A stretch of 64,000 nt of DNA, from assembly GCF_032854445.1 (NCBI RefSeq), contig NC_088302.1, positions 48,266,046 through 48,330,045 of the forward strand, written 5' to 3'. Positions within the stretch are counted from its first letter, which is position 1; each line of letters begins with the position of its first letter. Both the position numbers and the translations under genes were made by a program. Below, piece by piece: positions 1 through 12,800 of the stretch. The notes under the pieces are model-generated. The model saw only the letters and a program-made list of their open reading frames with translations, did not search any database and was not told the origin of the DNA. This stretch comes from Liolophura sinensis (lineage: Eukaryota; Mollusca; Polyplacophora; Chitonida; Chitonidae).

Positions 1-572
1 AGTGGTAAAGAGCCTGTTAGTGAACCATAAGTTAGTTGTTTGTGTCTATTTATTTTCTGTTTTGTTTTTGCTTTAATGAAATATGGATGCTTGGTTCAGT
101 CTGTTGTAGGTACATGTATTTTTATGCAGGTAAATATTCTGCTAACGATATTAGAATAACACTATTTTCTTCTTAGCTATCGTATGCAAGAGGTTCTTCT
201 TGATTTAAATTGATTATCTCAGTTACTGAAGCTTGTTTGTGTGGAAGTGCTATATGGAAGTATACTGCTGAGAAGAGGGTAACAAAGCCCATGTATACAA
301 TGCTGTACAAGCACAAGTTTTGAAGTTGCAGTAAACATTTCAGTTTCATCCAGTAATCACACATAAAAAAAACACTAGCTCATGAATTAAAAGAATGTCA
401 AGTCTGTTTTCTTAAATGAGGTAATTGGCTGAATGCAGATAGTTTTGTTTCTAAGTTTTTAATTCAAACCATAGTGCCACAGCAGTTCTTGCATGTATTC
501 AATTATTGGAACGCAAATTTTAAACTTATATTCAACTAAAAGTATTAATTTTCTTTGAAGTTCACATTTTAG

Positions 573-2734
573 GTTGTGGCCCAAATCCTCATTGTTCATA
601 TATCAAAGGCTGTTATAACTGTATGCATAATGTAACATGGAGAATTACAAGTAAGTTTGCCTCATTCCATGCTGGTAGAGTGTAAATAATATATTTCACT
701 TTGTGTTAATCTTTGAAACCTGTGAGATGTACTTTTGTGAGTGGATATTCACATGGCTGCACACATGGCTCAGTCATTGTCAGATTATATTTGACATGCT
801 AATGCAAGTTCAAATTTATCCAAGCATAAGTTTATTGTTATTACATATTTTCAGAGTAAGATGCAAGCATGCAACAGGGATATTTTTCATCAAATTTAGT
901 GCACATAATTGTCACTGTGAAATTGATATAAATCATAGCACTTATTTAGAGCATTCAATACAATATGAGTACACCTGCACTGACTGATAACAACCAGGTT
1001 AAATAGTGAAAAGTTATTTCTGCATGGAAACTGAAACTATTACAGTTGTAAATCTCCAGTATGTTAACGTTAACTACATTCCTCTATACACATGTGTACA
1101 AAGGGAGAATTGTTTTTATAAAATTGCTATAAGATGTTTTTAAAATGTAGATGGCTGATAAATATGCATAAGATATTTACAAGTTTGGTTGAATAAGGAT
1201 TTTCTAGCGTAGTGAATCACTAGATAAATGTTTCTTCTTTGTCTAACAGAGATAACTTTGCTTTCTCCTTGATTTCATTTTGGTATTTATTTACAGAAAG
1301 CAGAACACATTTTCACAACAATTTGGATAAGACATTTGCTGATGGTATGCCTGTTATATATAACACATATATGACTTGAACAAAACTTTGATCTCAGATG
1401 GTGTCATTTTCATGGAATTGACAACTCATTTCCAAAATCATAAGTATTGTGTGGTATGGTGTAATACCAGGATTCAGAAAAATTATTCCTTTGCATCACT
1501 AAGCAAACCTTAAGAAGCTGCTGTACATTGAATAAACTGTGTGTACAAGTGTCACAAACAGTTGGATGCAACATTGTTTTATATATGACATACTTACATG
1601 AGTAGACACATGAGCTCCTACATGTATATTGTTTTTTTTTAAAGAATGATGTAGACCACCAAATTAAATGTAGTTAAGGTGTTATAGTCAGTGCTTTAAA
1701 AAAATTGCAGTCGTCAGTGAAGTCACATAAAATCTTTCTAAGAAGTGTTTTGTGTAACAAAATCATTTTAAGAAGTTGATTTACATTTCACATGATTTGG
1801 AAGATAGTTGTCTAACAAAACAGTTGGTATATGTCACATACCATGTCAAGCTGTTAAATGGCATCTAATGCTCACTCATTTTGACTCGTCTTTGAGTATT
1901 AAACCATTGTCTATTTACTTCCTCTCTTCATGTATATGAGTTGAGTTTTGGTAAGTGCCAAGCCTTCATGAAACATGTACTGTTTTTTGTGCCATATCAA
2001 CTAACAAAAATGTATGTTTCTCATTATTGTAAAGAAAAAGAAGTTTAATACCATTTTCTTAGCATCACCATGTTCGCTCAATAGTGTGTAGAAAGGTTTT
2101 AAACCTTAGAATACCACCATGAGCACAACAGTGTGAAATACATAGTTAGGACTATGATAAATATATGGACTGGGGAGAAATGTTTCTTCCACGAACATCT
2201 GAGAATGACACCATTCCATTTGTATCAGTATTGAAGCAGTCCCTGTTGATAGGTTTGTTTTTTTGTTGGTTTATGTGTCAAGTGTTAAAACTCACTGTTA
2301 CCTATACAAATCAATTCACATCATCATGTTACAAGTAAGTGCTGAAAATTTCAGGTAGTCTTCCAGTCTTAAAGTAGATGTATACTTTTTTTTTCAAATT
2401 TTTTATTTTTCTGCTGTCAGGAAACCTGTTTAATTCAGTCATTGAGATTTACTTTATTATTGTTGTGATCTGTGGTTTGCTTTTTTTTTTTTTTTTTTTT
2501 TCGTTTAAAGAATAAAGAAAATAACAGAAGTTTGATTTCTTTTAGTAGGTATGCTGGTAATATTGTTCTGTTTCTGCTTGATTGTTTTGGCAACATGCTT
2601 ATGTTAGCTATGTTAAGGTTTCACATGTACATTGTTTGTTTTTCTTAGATATTATTTGATACTTATTAGTTAATGTTACTGTGATTTCATTTTGTTATCA
2701 AGGAGAATTCAGCGTCAAGCCTATGTCCCTTTGA
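573..2734 (+). CDS. Possible 3'-terminal exons of an unidentified plus-strand gene
   Basis: Three splice-flanked open segments share the same phase: 573-650 (after ttcacattttag, before GTAAGT), 1297-1344 (after tttacag, before GTATGC) and 2703-2734 (after atcaag, ending TGA). Joined they would read ...CGPNPHCSYIKGCYNCMHNV...THFHNNLDKTFADG-EFSVKPMSL-stop. The cysteine-rich, N-glycosylation-like (NVT) stretch suggests an extracellular protein, but I do not recognise it. The last exon also has a longer alternative frame ending near 2776. Short lengths mean chance is a real possibility. Confidence 0.25.
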
Positions 2735-2779
2735 CATCTGACCAGACCAAACCGCATGTGGACAGAAATACATGAAATA

Positions 2780-5550
2780 CTTGTATCAGTCTTTATGCTC
2801 AGTGGATCAGTTTTGCAGCTTGTGTCACATTGGTGAATCTACTGGACCTGTGTTATGCCTTAAGAGTCGAAAAAAGTATACCAGCTCAAAATTCTCAGAA
2901 CGTTAAATGCTCAGTAATTAAGTTAACTCATAGAAGCCGCTCCTAAAAGACCCTAAGCGGTGTCCAGTCCCAATGTATGACAGAGTCAAAAACAACTCTA
3001 AAGATCGGTTTTGAACTAGTCTCAGCTAAATGTACGTGAACTGTACAGTTGAAATTTGTGAGATGATCTGGCTGGTAAATTACGTTTTGTTGCAGCTGTT
3101 CTGTGCTCAACAGGTGTGGCATGGGTTTTTATTCTCTGTGACTAGATCACGGAGGCATTAGACCCTGTGACTGGACCATTGAGGCTTTAGGCTCTATGTG
3201 ACTGGACCATTGAGGCTTTAGGCTCTATATGACTGGACCATTGAGGCTTTAGGCTCTATGTGACCAGATCACTGAGGCTTTAGGCTCTTTGTGACCAGAT
3301 CACTGAGGCTTTAGGCTCTTTGTGACCAGATCACTGAGGCTTTAGGCTCTTTGTGACCAGATCATTGAGGCTTTCGGCTCTGTGTGACTGGATCATTGAG
3401 GCTTTCGGCTCTGTGTGATAATAGGTTTTAGGTCCAGTGTGACAGTCACTGAAGATTTATGCTCTGTGACGGAAGCCTACACAGGCACGAAAGATGAAAC
3501 CTTCTCACGACACCAAAATGTCTTATTGATCTCTTACATTATAACTTTGTGCTTTTAGGAGAAAAGCCAGATTGTTATGATTGTTAATGTGCTTTTCATG
3601 TTTGTTTTGCTAAATGTGATCTTTAAGCCATGTAATGATTGCAAAGTTAACAGTTTAGTTGGAGAATGTGAATACATTTTAGTCCATTGATTTAGTATGT
3701 GTGTATGAACAAATATTTTTTTGAGAATATTTTTATTGAATATAGAACCTGTATATATGTGATTGTGCCATATGAAGAAAGAAATTTCACTCTGTAGATG
3801 AACAGATAGATTATGTCTGATCCCATTGCATTGTTTTTCCCGTTTCATATCGGAGAAGCCACCTTAAATAGCTAGCTATGTGTCACAGAGGTTAAGGTGT
3901 CTACATCATTTTTATCGGGATCAACAAATTTGTAATTTTTATGACAAGTCGTACAGTAGTAAATATTTTTTTCAAACTGCTGTCCGAAGTGGAATGCTCA
4001 AAGACAACATGGGTAGTACAAAAACAAGTTGTTTGGTGTTATTTGAAGTTTGGCCTATAGTAACACGAGCAGTAATGATGCATATGCCATTGTCATCCTT
4101 GCTCGAGAACAGAATTAAGGCTACACGTCGTACTATAGCACTGCTTGTTTAAACAACTGCTTATGACATTTCTTGTTCTTCATAACAGACCTATATTGTG
4201 CCCGTAGTTGTCAGTCTGTTTGTGAAGTGTTAAGAGATTTGGCAAAAGTTTGTTCATATTGAAGTTGTATAAACATTCTATTGACCACTAGCTCAAAGGA
4301 TGTGAAAGCTGTTTAAATATGTGAAAATGACCGATGTGTACTGGCCTATGTGTTGTAATTAATTGTGGTCACATGTGGTGTTATCATTTTCACTTATGTA
4401 CACGTAGCTTACTTGTTCATATTTCTGTTAATAGCTTCACATGTAAAATAACAAAAAGAAAAATCCCTTTTGATATCTGTGCCTGATTTAGCAAGACTCA
4501 AAGTCGGGTAGAATTTTAGTAGAAGTGTAGCATTGAGTGTTTCTCGAAAAATACTTTGCTTAGGCAGAAACGCTTTTTGTGAAACAAGGTTTTGGTATTT
4601 TTATTCACTGCATAGGGTGACTGTCATTGTCATAAGAAAGAAATATTAGAAACTTCTGTTTAAAAATTGAACAGTGTGTTTAGTGCTCAGTGTGCTTGAT
4701 GGAAGAGTATTTGCCCTTGCCTATCAAGAGTGTTGTAATTTGACATTAATGTAATGGGTGATCATTAGCATAAGTCATTTCCCATCACCACTAGAGACGT
4801 CTGCTGGTCAAGGGAAACAACTCATGCTATAATAATGTGGAAACCGTGGTATTGTGAATTAATTATGATCTCTGTAAAGTCGTGTGTTTTTAAATCTAGA
4901 ATGTTGTTCTTTCATTTGTACATGTATGGCTTTGTGCTTGTTAAGGTGAAGGCAGAAAATGTTGAATTGTTTGTGGTTATTATTGATTCTGAATGCGCAC
5001 AGAAAGTTGTTAGATTGATGAAGTATTTAAGTGTTTGTTATATTGAGACTGGACTGATTTCTGTTAAGGTTTTATGTATAATTTTTTTTATATTTTTCTA
5101 AGGTGTCAAGAGCATCAATACTCAAGTAGCCCTACAGTGTTTACTGATCTACAAAAAAAAAAGAAAAAAGAGGACTGTAATTTTAGCAATAAATCAGATC
5201 AGTGTTTACTGACAATGTGTCCGATTGTTTCCTGTTAAAACTAAATTTCTGCTTTATGCAGAAGATGATGTTATACATCACCTTGGTTCAGAATTTCATT
5301 TTTTTTTTTGCACTCATTGAAATGCTTCATGGAAGTTCTATCAATGAAACAGTTTAGTGGTTTCCATTTGTGTTTTGGCAGACAGAGTTTCCTCTCATCA
5401 ATCTTACTTCTCTCGTGCCTGTATTTGTAAAATTCTGTCGATTACAGGAGCCTCACTGGCTAAGTTGTCTCTAGTTTGGCAGTCGTCCATTGTTTCCCGG
5501 GGTTTAACTCTCCGTTTCATCATTACTATCACAACATTATACTATTGATC
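2780..5550. other. Non-coding AT-rich stretch
   Basis: Apart from the 31-bp array (3135-3440) I see no exon with convincing splice signals. The 88-codon open frame at 4835-5101 has AT-rich, unremarkable composition. It could be a 3'UTR of the possible upstream gene or intergenic DNA. Confidence 0.3.
3135..3440 (+). repeat. 31-bp tandem array
   Basis: About nine copies of a 31-bp unit with the core ccattgaggctttaggctct and alternating linkers (tgtgactgga or tgtgaccaga). No coding role is seen; it may lie in the 3'UTR of an unidentified plus-strand gene. Confidence 0.85.
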
Positions 5551-5559
5551 AATATCAGT

Positions 5560-5740
5560 CTCTCTCCATGCCTTAAGTGTAGGCAACAAGCAGGTGTCAA
5601 CATATCTTCCACCATGGAGAGAGAAAAAGAGCGGTGGAAATCTGTCCTGCAACAAGGAAGCACACTGCATGTGAGGACTCCTCAGTCGTCATATGACTGA
5701 AAAGTTGTTAAGTACGATGTTAACCCCAAAGCACTCACTC
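5560..5740 (+). mobile_element. SINE-B 3' half
   Basis: Matches the 27830 copy from ggtggaaatctgtcctgcaa through gtcatatgactgaaaagttg to agcactcactcactc. Confidence 0.6.
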
Positions 5741-5989
5741 ACTCTACCATGGAGAAAATCACTCATGGTTCCACCTCATGAGACCTTATTCTAAGATGCA
5801 ACTTCCCACCATGACAGAATCTTGGTTGGTCACAAAGAACCCCCCTCCACCCCCAAAAAACTCTTTAAAGGACACTGGACTCTTGTGTGTGGATTGGGCT
5901 AATTTTCACACTTGGCCTGAGGGCTTTCATACTCAATGTAACTAGAGAGTGTCACGATTTTTCTCCCGGTAGCTTTCAAGATATTCTGT

Positions 5990-6140
5990 AATTCTTCAAC
6001 CTTTTCGCATGTCTGCAAGATGTTTGTTCAAGCATGTTCTGATGGCATTATTCTGTGTAGAGTGATAAAATTATACTTTTTGTGAAGCCCTGAAAATGGC
6101 TAATTCCACAAATGTAGTCCTCCAAGATCAAATCATAAGT
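5990..6140 (+). repeat. Interspersed repeat D, copy 1
   Basis: Shares ttttcgcatgt..gcaagatg, gcattattctgtgtagagtg and tttttgtgaagccctgaaaa with copies at 10046-10200 and 20675-20822. No TIR, tail or coding potential recognised. Confidence 0.6.
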
Positions 6141-6566
6141 GTGCATAAATTGCTATGAAAGGTTCGCTTTCATTTGTGAAAAAGAATTAGGGCCACAAAT
6201 CAGACCCAAGGAATAGTGATTGCTTACTAAATCAACAATCTTAAACAAAAACTGGTGTATCGACAAAGCCAGATATAGCTGAATATAATATTTATTAACA
6301 ATGCAATTCATCATATCAACAACTATAATAATGTACATCAAACTGTTTTACCTCTCACACTGACACTGTCCACATTCAGTACATCAGTAATGATTACACA
6401 TAATGATAATCTGTATTCAGTCAACTCTGTCACAAATTATCCATGCCTAATCATACGTAACTCATTTCAATAAGCAAGCATTTCTCCGCTCATCAACTCT
6501 TTCCATAAGCAGAAAAGCTACTTGTACACCAGAAAACTCTGTTCGGGCTGAACCAAAATCACTCCA

Positions 6567-6700
6567 GAGATTTATTTGATTGATTGGTGTTTTACACCAC
6601 ATTCAGGAATATTTCGTGGTGGCCAACATCAGAATGGGAGAGCAGCGACACAGTGGTGTGTCTCCTGGGCCATTGTGCTGTGCTACAACAGTAACCTCTG
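6567..6700 (-). mobile_element. SINE-A remnant, minus orientation
   Basis: Starts tttatttgattgattggtgt and continues to a degenerate head containing ggccattgtgctgtgctaca; the middle is deleted. Confidence 0.55.
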
Positions 6701-8378
6701 GGCTGGCCAAAAATAATTTGCTGACAAGATCACCTGGACACTGTCCACGGTAACTACCAGAAAGTTGATAACTTTAATATGTTAAAGTAAGAAGGTAGAT
6801 ATGCATTGCAACCAGCTGATGATTGGATATCCTGTCAATCAGTTTTAAAATTATATCTGTAAAATATATTTCATTTGCAAGGTACATCCATTTCCATATC
6901 CTGAAAAGGAAGATGTTTATATGAACAAACTGTCATAGCGCATGCAGCTTTCTTTTAATTACTTTGCCTCATAACACTGCAATGCAATATGCTACAGAAG
7001 TGTAAAACATCATCTGTTAGGACAGACAGTATTTTAAATGCAGTTATTTATGAATACTGTTTAATTGCCTCCATTGTAAATGGGCATTTTCTCAATTTAC
7101 ATTTCACACAATACAAACATCCAAACTTTATCAACCTCACATTTCCCATCCTTACCTCTACAAACACAACGAAAGTAAAACTGAAAACTGATCAATCACA
7201 CCCAAACATTAAAATGATCAGTTCACACTGAATTCCTTACATGCAACTTTTCAGTGACCCTATCTGTATTGTACTACGCCTGACACATGCATGTACCATG
7301 ACTTGTGCAGTATCTTTCATGCCATTTGAACAACTGAGCAACGGTATGAACAACCACTGCCTTCTCATGCTATAAGTACTACTACAGTACCAATCCAATT
7401 CCATGTTAGAATAAAACAGGGCCCTGTAATAATACTCAAGACTTTTTGCTTTGTCTTACATGCCACCAAAGATACTTGGTTTAATCTGGGATCAATACAA
7501 CTGTTATATTAGTCCTAAGTTTCATGAGATTGCAAAAAGGTTCACGGAAACTCAATGTTGGAGGAGGCAAAGTGACCAAAAGAACCCACCAGGTAGTACA
7601 TGTACATTCTATATACATCAACGCATACCTGTAATGAATTCTACTTCATTACACACCATTTATCACATTAGGTTCATTTGGAAGATCTCATTCTCCAACA
7701 TCTTTCACAGGAATTTCACAGGCTGTAATAATGTAATAACTGTTACTCTCTTCACTTGTCTCACACATTAAGACATGACTTCATTCACATCTGACAATTA
7801 AAACCATTTTTTGCCATTACTTCTGTTCACAAAGCTATCAAAATGTCATCTGACATGTTTTCTGGTACATCGGTCATGTCATATATCTGTTACACAAGCA
7901 CCAGGTTTAATTCAACATTTATATACGTATTATATATCAACATATGTATGAGAAGTCGTGACAAATATTTACAGAAGAAATAAGTATTATCTGGAAATAA
8001 AAAGGACATATTGTCGGCTTTACAAAAGAACATGTACATGGCCTCAAGAACCACTGGCAGCATTTACAGTAATGGATCATAAACCAGTTTACATTAGATG
8101 TTTGTCTTATCTAGGCTACACACACACTAATAAAAAATAGCCTGACACCAAAAGTCCATGGTGTATATCAGGCAATATATTCAAATTACAGAATCAAAAG
8201 GAGGTGACTACAGTAGAAATTGACAAATTGCTGTACATATAGGTATTGTTTCAGCCATATTTCTGTGGTCAAACACTGAAAAATTGAGTTTGCAAGATAT
8301 TGTCTTCCAGCATCAGTTGAAACGGATCCTGTCATTCACACATGAAAAAAGGAAATATTCCCTGTGCAACACACATGC

Positions 8379-8394
8379 AGAGAGAGAGAGCGAG

Positions 8395-8433
<39 letters not shown>
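8379..8433 (+). repeat. GA microsatellite
   Basis: Roughly 27 GA units with two GC interruptions near the start. It generates a spurious RERERE-type open frame. Confidence 0.95.
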
Positions 8434-8436
<3 letters not shown>

Positions 8437-9232
8437 ATATACCTGATGCTGAAACAAACACTTCTATAATCATGAAAAATACCCAGTCAGTATATCATAC
8501 AGAATTTTAACAGATCTCTTTAAACACATGGCAAATCTGGTATATAAACACAAGAATTCATGCACGTATAACTCTAGGTTCTAGATCTGACATAATTTCA
8601 GCGGAAGTCTTTCCTTGGTAACTTGATGACATGCTTCTTAACCTCCAGACAAGCAGCAGTCCATTTGAAGGCGTGGTAACACTGAGAGTACAGTACACCT
8701 GTAATTATTTACTATAGTAATATTTTTTATGTTTTGTCCTCACGACCACAGGCCAAATAAGCCAATGGGGAACTTGTGACACTCCTTCCCACCTGTATCA
8801 AGGCAGTCCAAAGCTGTGAACTCATTTGTTCTTTCCTCTATAACGCCACAATTATCTATGCATATGTGCTCATGAAACATGCATGAAGTGCGTACACACT
8901 GCAATGTCACAAAGAAAATGATATGATGTACTGTCATCTGGACCTTCTCTGTAACTCGTCCTCAAGTCTATGATTGATACTGAACAATGACACAACACTG
9001 AGATAACACACATACACACACAACATCGTTTTATGCCTGGTTTCCAGGTAATTATGTTATCGTTAGGCATCTGCCGTATGGATCTGTATCTACAAATGTT
9101 AGATTGCGCCATCAATAAAGAACTGATACACTTACTGTGAAATGTGATCCACATCTATTTACTGGACACTGAATCCACTCATAGTGGATCACTCGTTAAC
9201 CTTCTTACATTTATAGTATTTGTAAAGCAAAG

Positions 9233-9263
9233 TATATATCTATATATATATATATATATATAT
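9233..9263 (+). repeat. TA microsatellite
   Basis: About 15 TA units with one TC interruption. Confidence 0.95.
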
Positions 9264-9852
9264 ACATGGTTGGCTTTCTGATATTGAAAATGCCCACCAT
9301 TAGTACAGGAAATCAAGCAGGAATTTGATATTGCCAGTTTCATTTCTAAAAATAAAACCTAATATTTAAAGCCAAGGTAATTTTCCTGAGATAAATCTAT
9401 CTAGTTCCAAATGTGGGTGAACTTAAGATTTTGTAGCTGTTAGGGCCAAAGCACATATTGTTTGATGTAAATCAGATCATAGAGGCTTTCTGATCGTAGC
9501 AACGTCAGATTGTGCACCTGGGAGAACAAAGGCCTTCATAAGACAAAGCTGCTGGTACTGTATGAACAGAATTCATTTTGAGTACTGTGTACCTATGAGC
9601 AAATGGGGTGTGTCTCAAGATCACTACTATCTACTACATTGTGTTACCTATGTTACTGTGTTTGAATGTTCACATATCTAATTTTCTATGTTCTTCCAAG
9701 GTACAAGTATGAAAAGTTACCACACAAAGACAGCAGATTTAAATTTTTCACCCTCACTTCCATCCTTCAAGTTAGCTGGAGAAACACACAGCTAGCACAG
9801 GAATGGTCAAGTCACCATAGCTACTTCATCACTTCTCATCCTAATTTAACAG

Positions 9853-12800
9853 TCACTTCATGAAATCCTGAAGCTGAGTGACCACTTCTGCATCTGTGTT
9901 GTCCATCAGTTGGCTAAAGGCAGTCTGACCGACCATCTGACAGCAGCTGGACAGCTGTGAAATGATGTATTGACGAAGATCCACAGTGTGGACAGGGTCC
10001 TGGAGGGAGAGCTGAGGGGAAAACAACATAAGTTTTACTGTAATTGTTAACATTTTCGCATGTTTGTAAGGTGTTTATTAGAGCAACATTATTCTGTGTA
10101 CACTGATTAAATCATACTTTTTGTGAAGCCCTGAAACTGGCCAATTCAACCAACCAATGTAGTGTTGTCTCCAAAATTAAGAGTCCATGAACTACACTGA
10201 AAGTTGTTTTTTCAAATGTGAAAAGATTGAGGAATTAGGGTATGTTCATTTTTAGGAACAATTTTTAGCTAGAACAAAATTAATTTTTTTTGTCATCTGA
10301 TTCTTTCAAAAATTGAATAAATCACCACAATTTCAATTCTGTAAAGAAAAATCATACAAATTTTATACATAAAATGGTGATGTATAAAGAAGGGAGATAA
10401 CTAACCAGTCTTTTCCTCTTGTCATGTTCTGTGTCTGTCTCCTCTTCACCCAGAAATTCTTCAGAATTTTGAAGCACCAGACAGCTGTATTGAGAAAACA
10501 CACCCACACTCTGACTAAAAACTGGCTAAGTTAGTCCAGATCAAACATCAGGCATACTGTTGGTACCTTTAGCCAAGGGTAAACATACATATCAGGTGCA
10601 AGAAAAGGTTAACAGAGATCTGTTTGAAATCTGAGCGCTACCGAAGACAGCACATATATTGAATGTACAGTTTAGAAATCTGTACCAAAGAGTCAAGAGA
10701 CAGAAAGTGGAAAACAACATTTTACAGGGAATTGACCAGAAAGTTTAAAACCTGTGAAAAAATATTATTTTCACACACACATATATGTAAATGTCTGTGT
10801 ATAATAGCGAGTCCTCAGTTTGTTAGGGTGCTAGCACAGCATGATGACCCAGCAGTCTCTCACCAATGCGGTCACTGTGAGTTCAAGTCCAGCTCATGCT
10901 GGCTTCCTCTCCAGCCTTACGTGGGAAGGTCTGGCAACAACCTGCAGATGGTCGTGGATTTCCTCCGGGCTCTGTCTGGTTTCCACCCATCATAATGCTG
11001 GTTGCGTCGTATTAGTGAAATATTCTTGAGTACGGTGTAAAACACCAATCAAATAAATAAATAAATAAATAATAATGAGTCAATCCTGAAAACCAGGTAC
11101 CAAACCCCGTTTGAGCAATCTACTTCTGTTGAGAGCTTAAAAAGGGCAAATTTGCTGATTTAAAGGTCTTGGGTACAGACCAGGAATTGAAACTGTCGGC
11201 CATGGTCACAAAGGGGTAAGCCCAAACTTACTCTACGTGTTGAGCAGAATCCGAGTCTGACCGCAGGACGTCATTTAGCACCTCCACACACACATTGATA
11301 ATGCCAGAGAACCGCTCCAGTACAGTGCTGACAATTGACATGACAACAACAACAGAGCTATAATAAAGTCATGACAAGGCATAACACACAGTTTTCTCTT
11401 CAGGATAAACATGTCATAATTCTGGCAAATTACATTAGAATTATACCAAAACATCCAAAAAAAAAAACAACCATGTACATTAAAATCCAATGGACGGAGC
11501 ACTTTTCTCTGTACAATCATCTTTAGCAAAAACACTGAGGTTCAAGATGATTTGTCTGTAAAATCTACATGTACACTCTACATAGACCTCATACTTCCTT
11601 AAAATATCTTCCTTTTCATTTGTTTTTGTGAAAAGAAACACAAACCTTTTCTTTTCACCTGATAATCCTGCATTGTTAAGAAAAAGTTATGTGTCCCAAC
11701 ATCCAACATTAATCTCAGTGGCCATCACCTCAGTATTAAAGGAATGTCAACCTGTAGTTCCAAAATCTCAACTCTGAGCACATTTAAAACCACACTCCCA
11801 GGCCATATCTAGAGCCATTTCAGTCAAAAAAAAAAACAAAACAAAACAAGTACACTGAACAATAATTACTGATAACAAGTGAAGTTTTCACATAACTTCT
11901 GCTTTAAAATCTGTTTCGTTTACAGATTTTAAAGCTCTCATTAGGAAACGTTTGGATTTTATAAAATTTCTTCATGTATAGTCACAATGTCACCATTAAA
12001 GTTTAGGATCAGAACCTCCGATCATACATGATGAGTGCCATGGCTTACCTGAAGTTCAGTGTTAACAAGGAAGCCAGAGCAAGGGCAGACAACTTCCTTC
12101 TCTCTGGTTGTGCAATGTAGTCTATCTTCTCAAACCAGACATCTAACAAGCAACCAAACAGTTCCTGGCTCTGAAGAGATGAACAGGTCTATTATTAAGT
12201 CTCACAGTAATGTAAGTGTACATAAAATGAAAAGTAAGTTATGACGTGTGATCATTAACGGAGTTAAATTCTTTATATCTGAGCTTCAGGGCAGGTTCAA
12301 TGTTGCTGTGACAGCGACAAGATTTTTTTTTAAACTCAGCTGAGGTAAGTTTTGGCTTTGGAGCTGGTATTACTTTTATTGCTATGATGTCTATAAAGCA
12401 TAATAATATTGTATAGGTGATGCAGCCCGACTGAATTGTCAGTCTGAAGATACCAGAGATAAGTCATCTCTCCCAATTATAAACTTATAATGCCAGTATA
12501 CCCGTAAATTTGTCCTTTCCTTAAATGCTAAGCATCAAACCAAGAAACACAACTTCAGAACCTTTGGAGTGAAATAACTAAGGAAATAAGCTGGGTCTTC
12601 TTTACATCAGTTGTTGCAGACGTTCTGGCCACAAGATATGTACATCTACAGGAATGTGTATGTCGAAACAATTCCTAGTAATACACTACCTCTGTCCTTC
12701 TATGACTAACACACTTACATCTTTTCCAAACTCTGAAGCCACTTGGTTGAGAAATGACCACATAAATTCCTGGTTTTGAAGAAGGATTCTGGCCAGCATA

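Larger units (their letters stand above)
6291..9852 (-). other. Probable IPO11 3'UTR / downstream region
   Basis: No coding exon is seen below the IPO11 stop at 9853. A minus-strand AATAAA (plus 6291-6296) followed by T/G-rich sequence is a possible poly(A) site, which would make a 3.5-kb 3'UTR; a nearer site cannot be excluded. The stretch holds a GA microsatellite (8379-8433), a TA microsatellite (9233-9263) and a degraded minus-strand SINE-A at 6567-6700. Short open frames here look non-coding. Confidence 0.3.

Noticed and set aside
8284-8469. RERERE-containing small protein
   Set aside because: A translation of the GA microsatellite.
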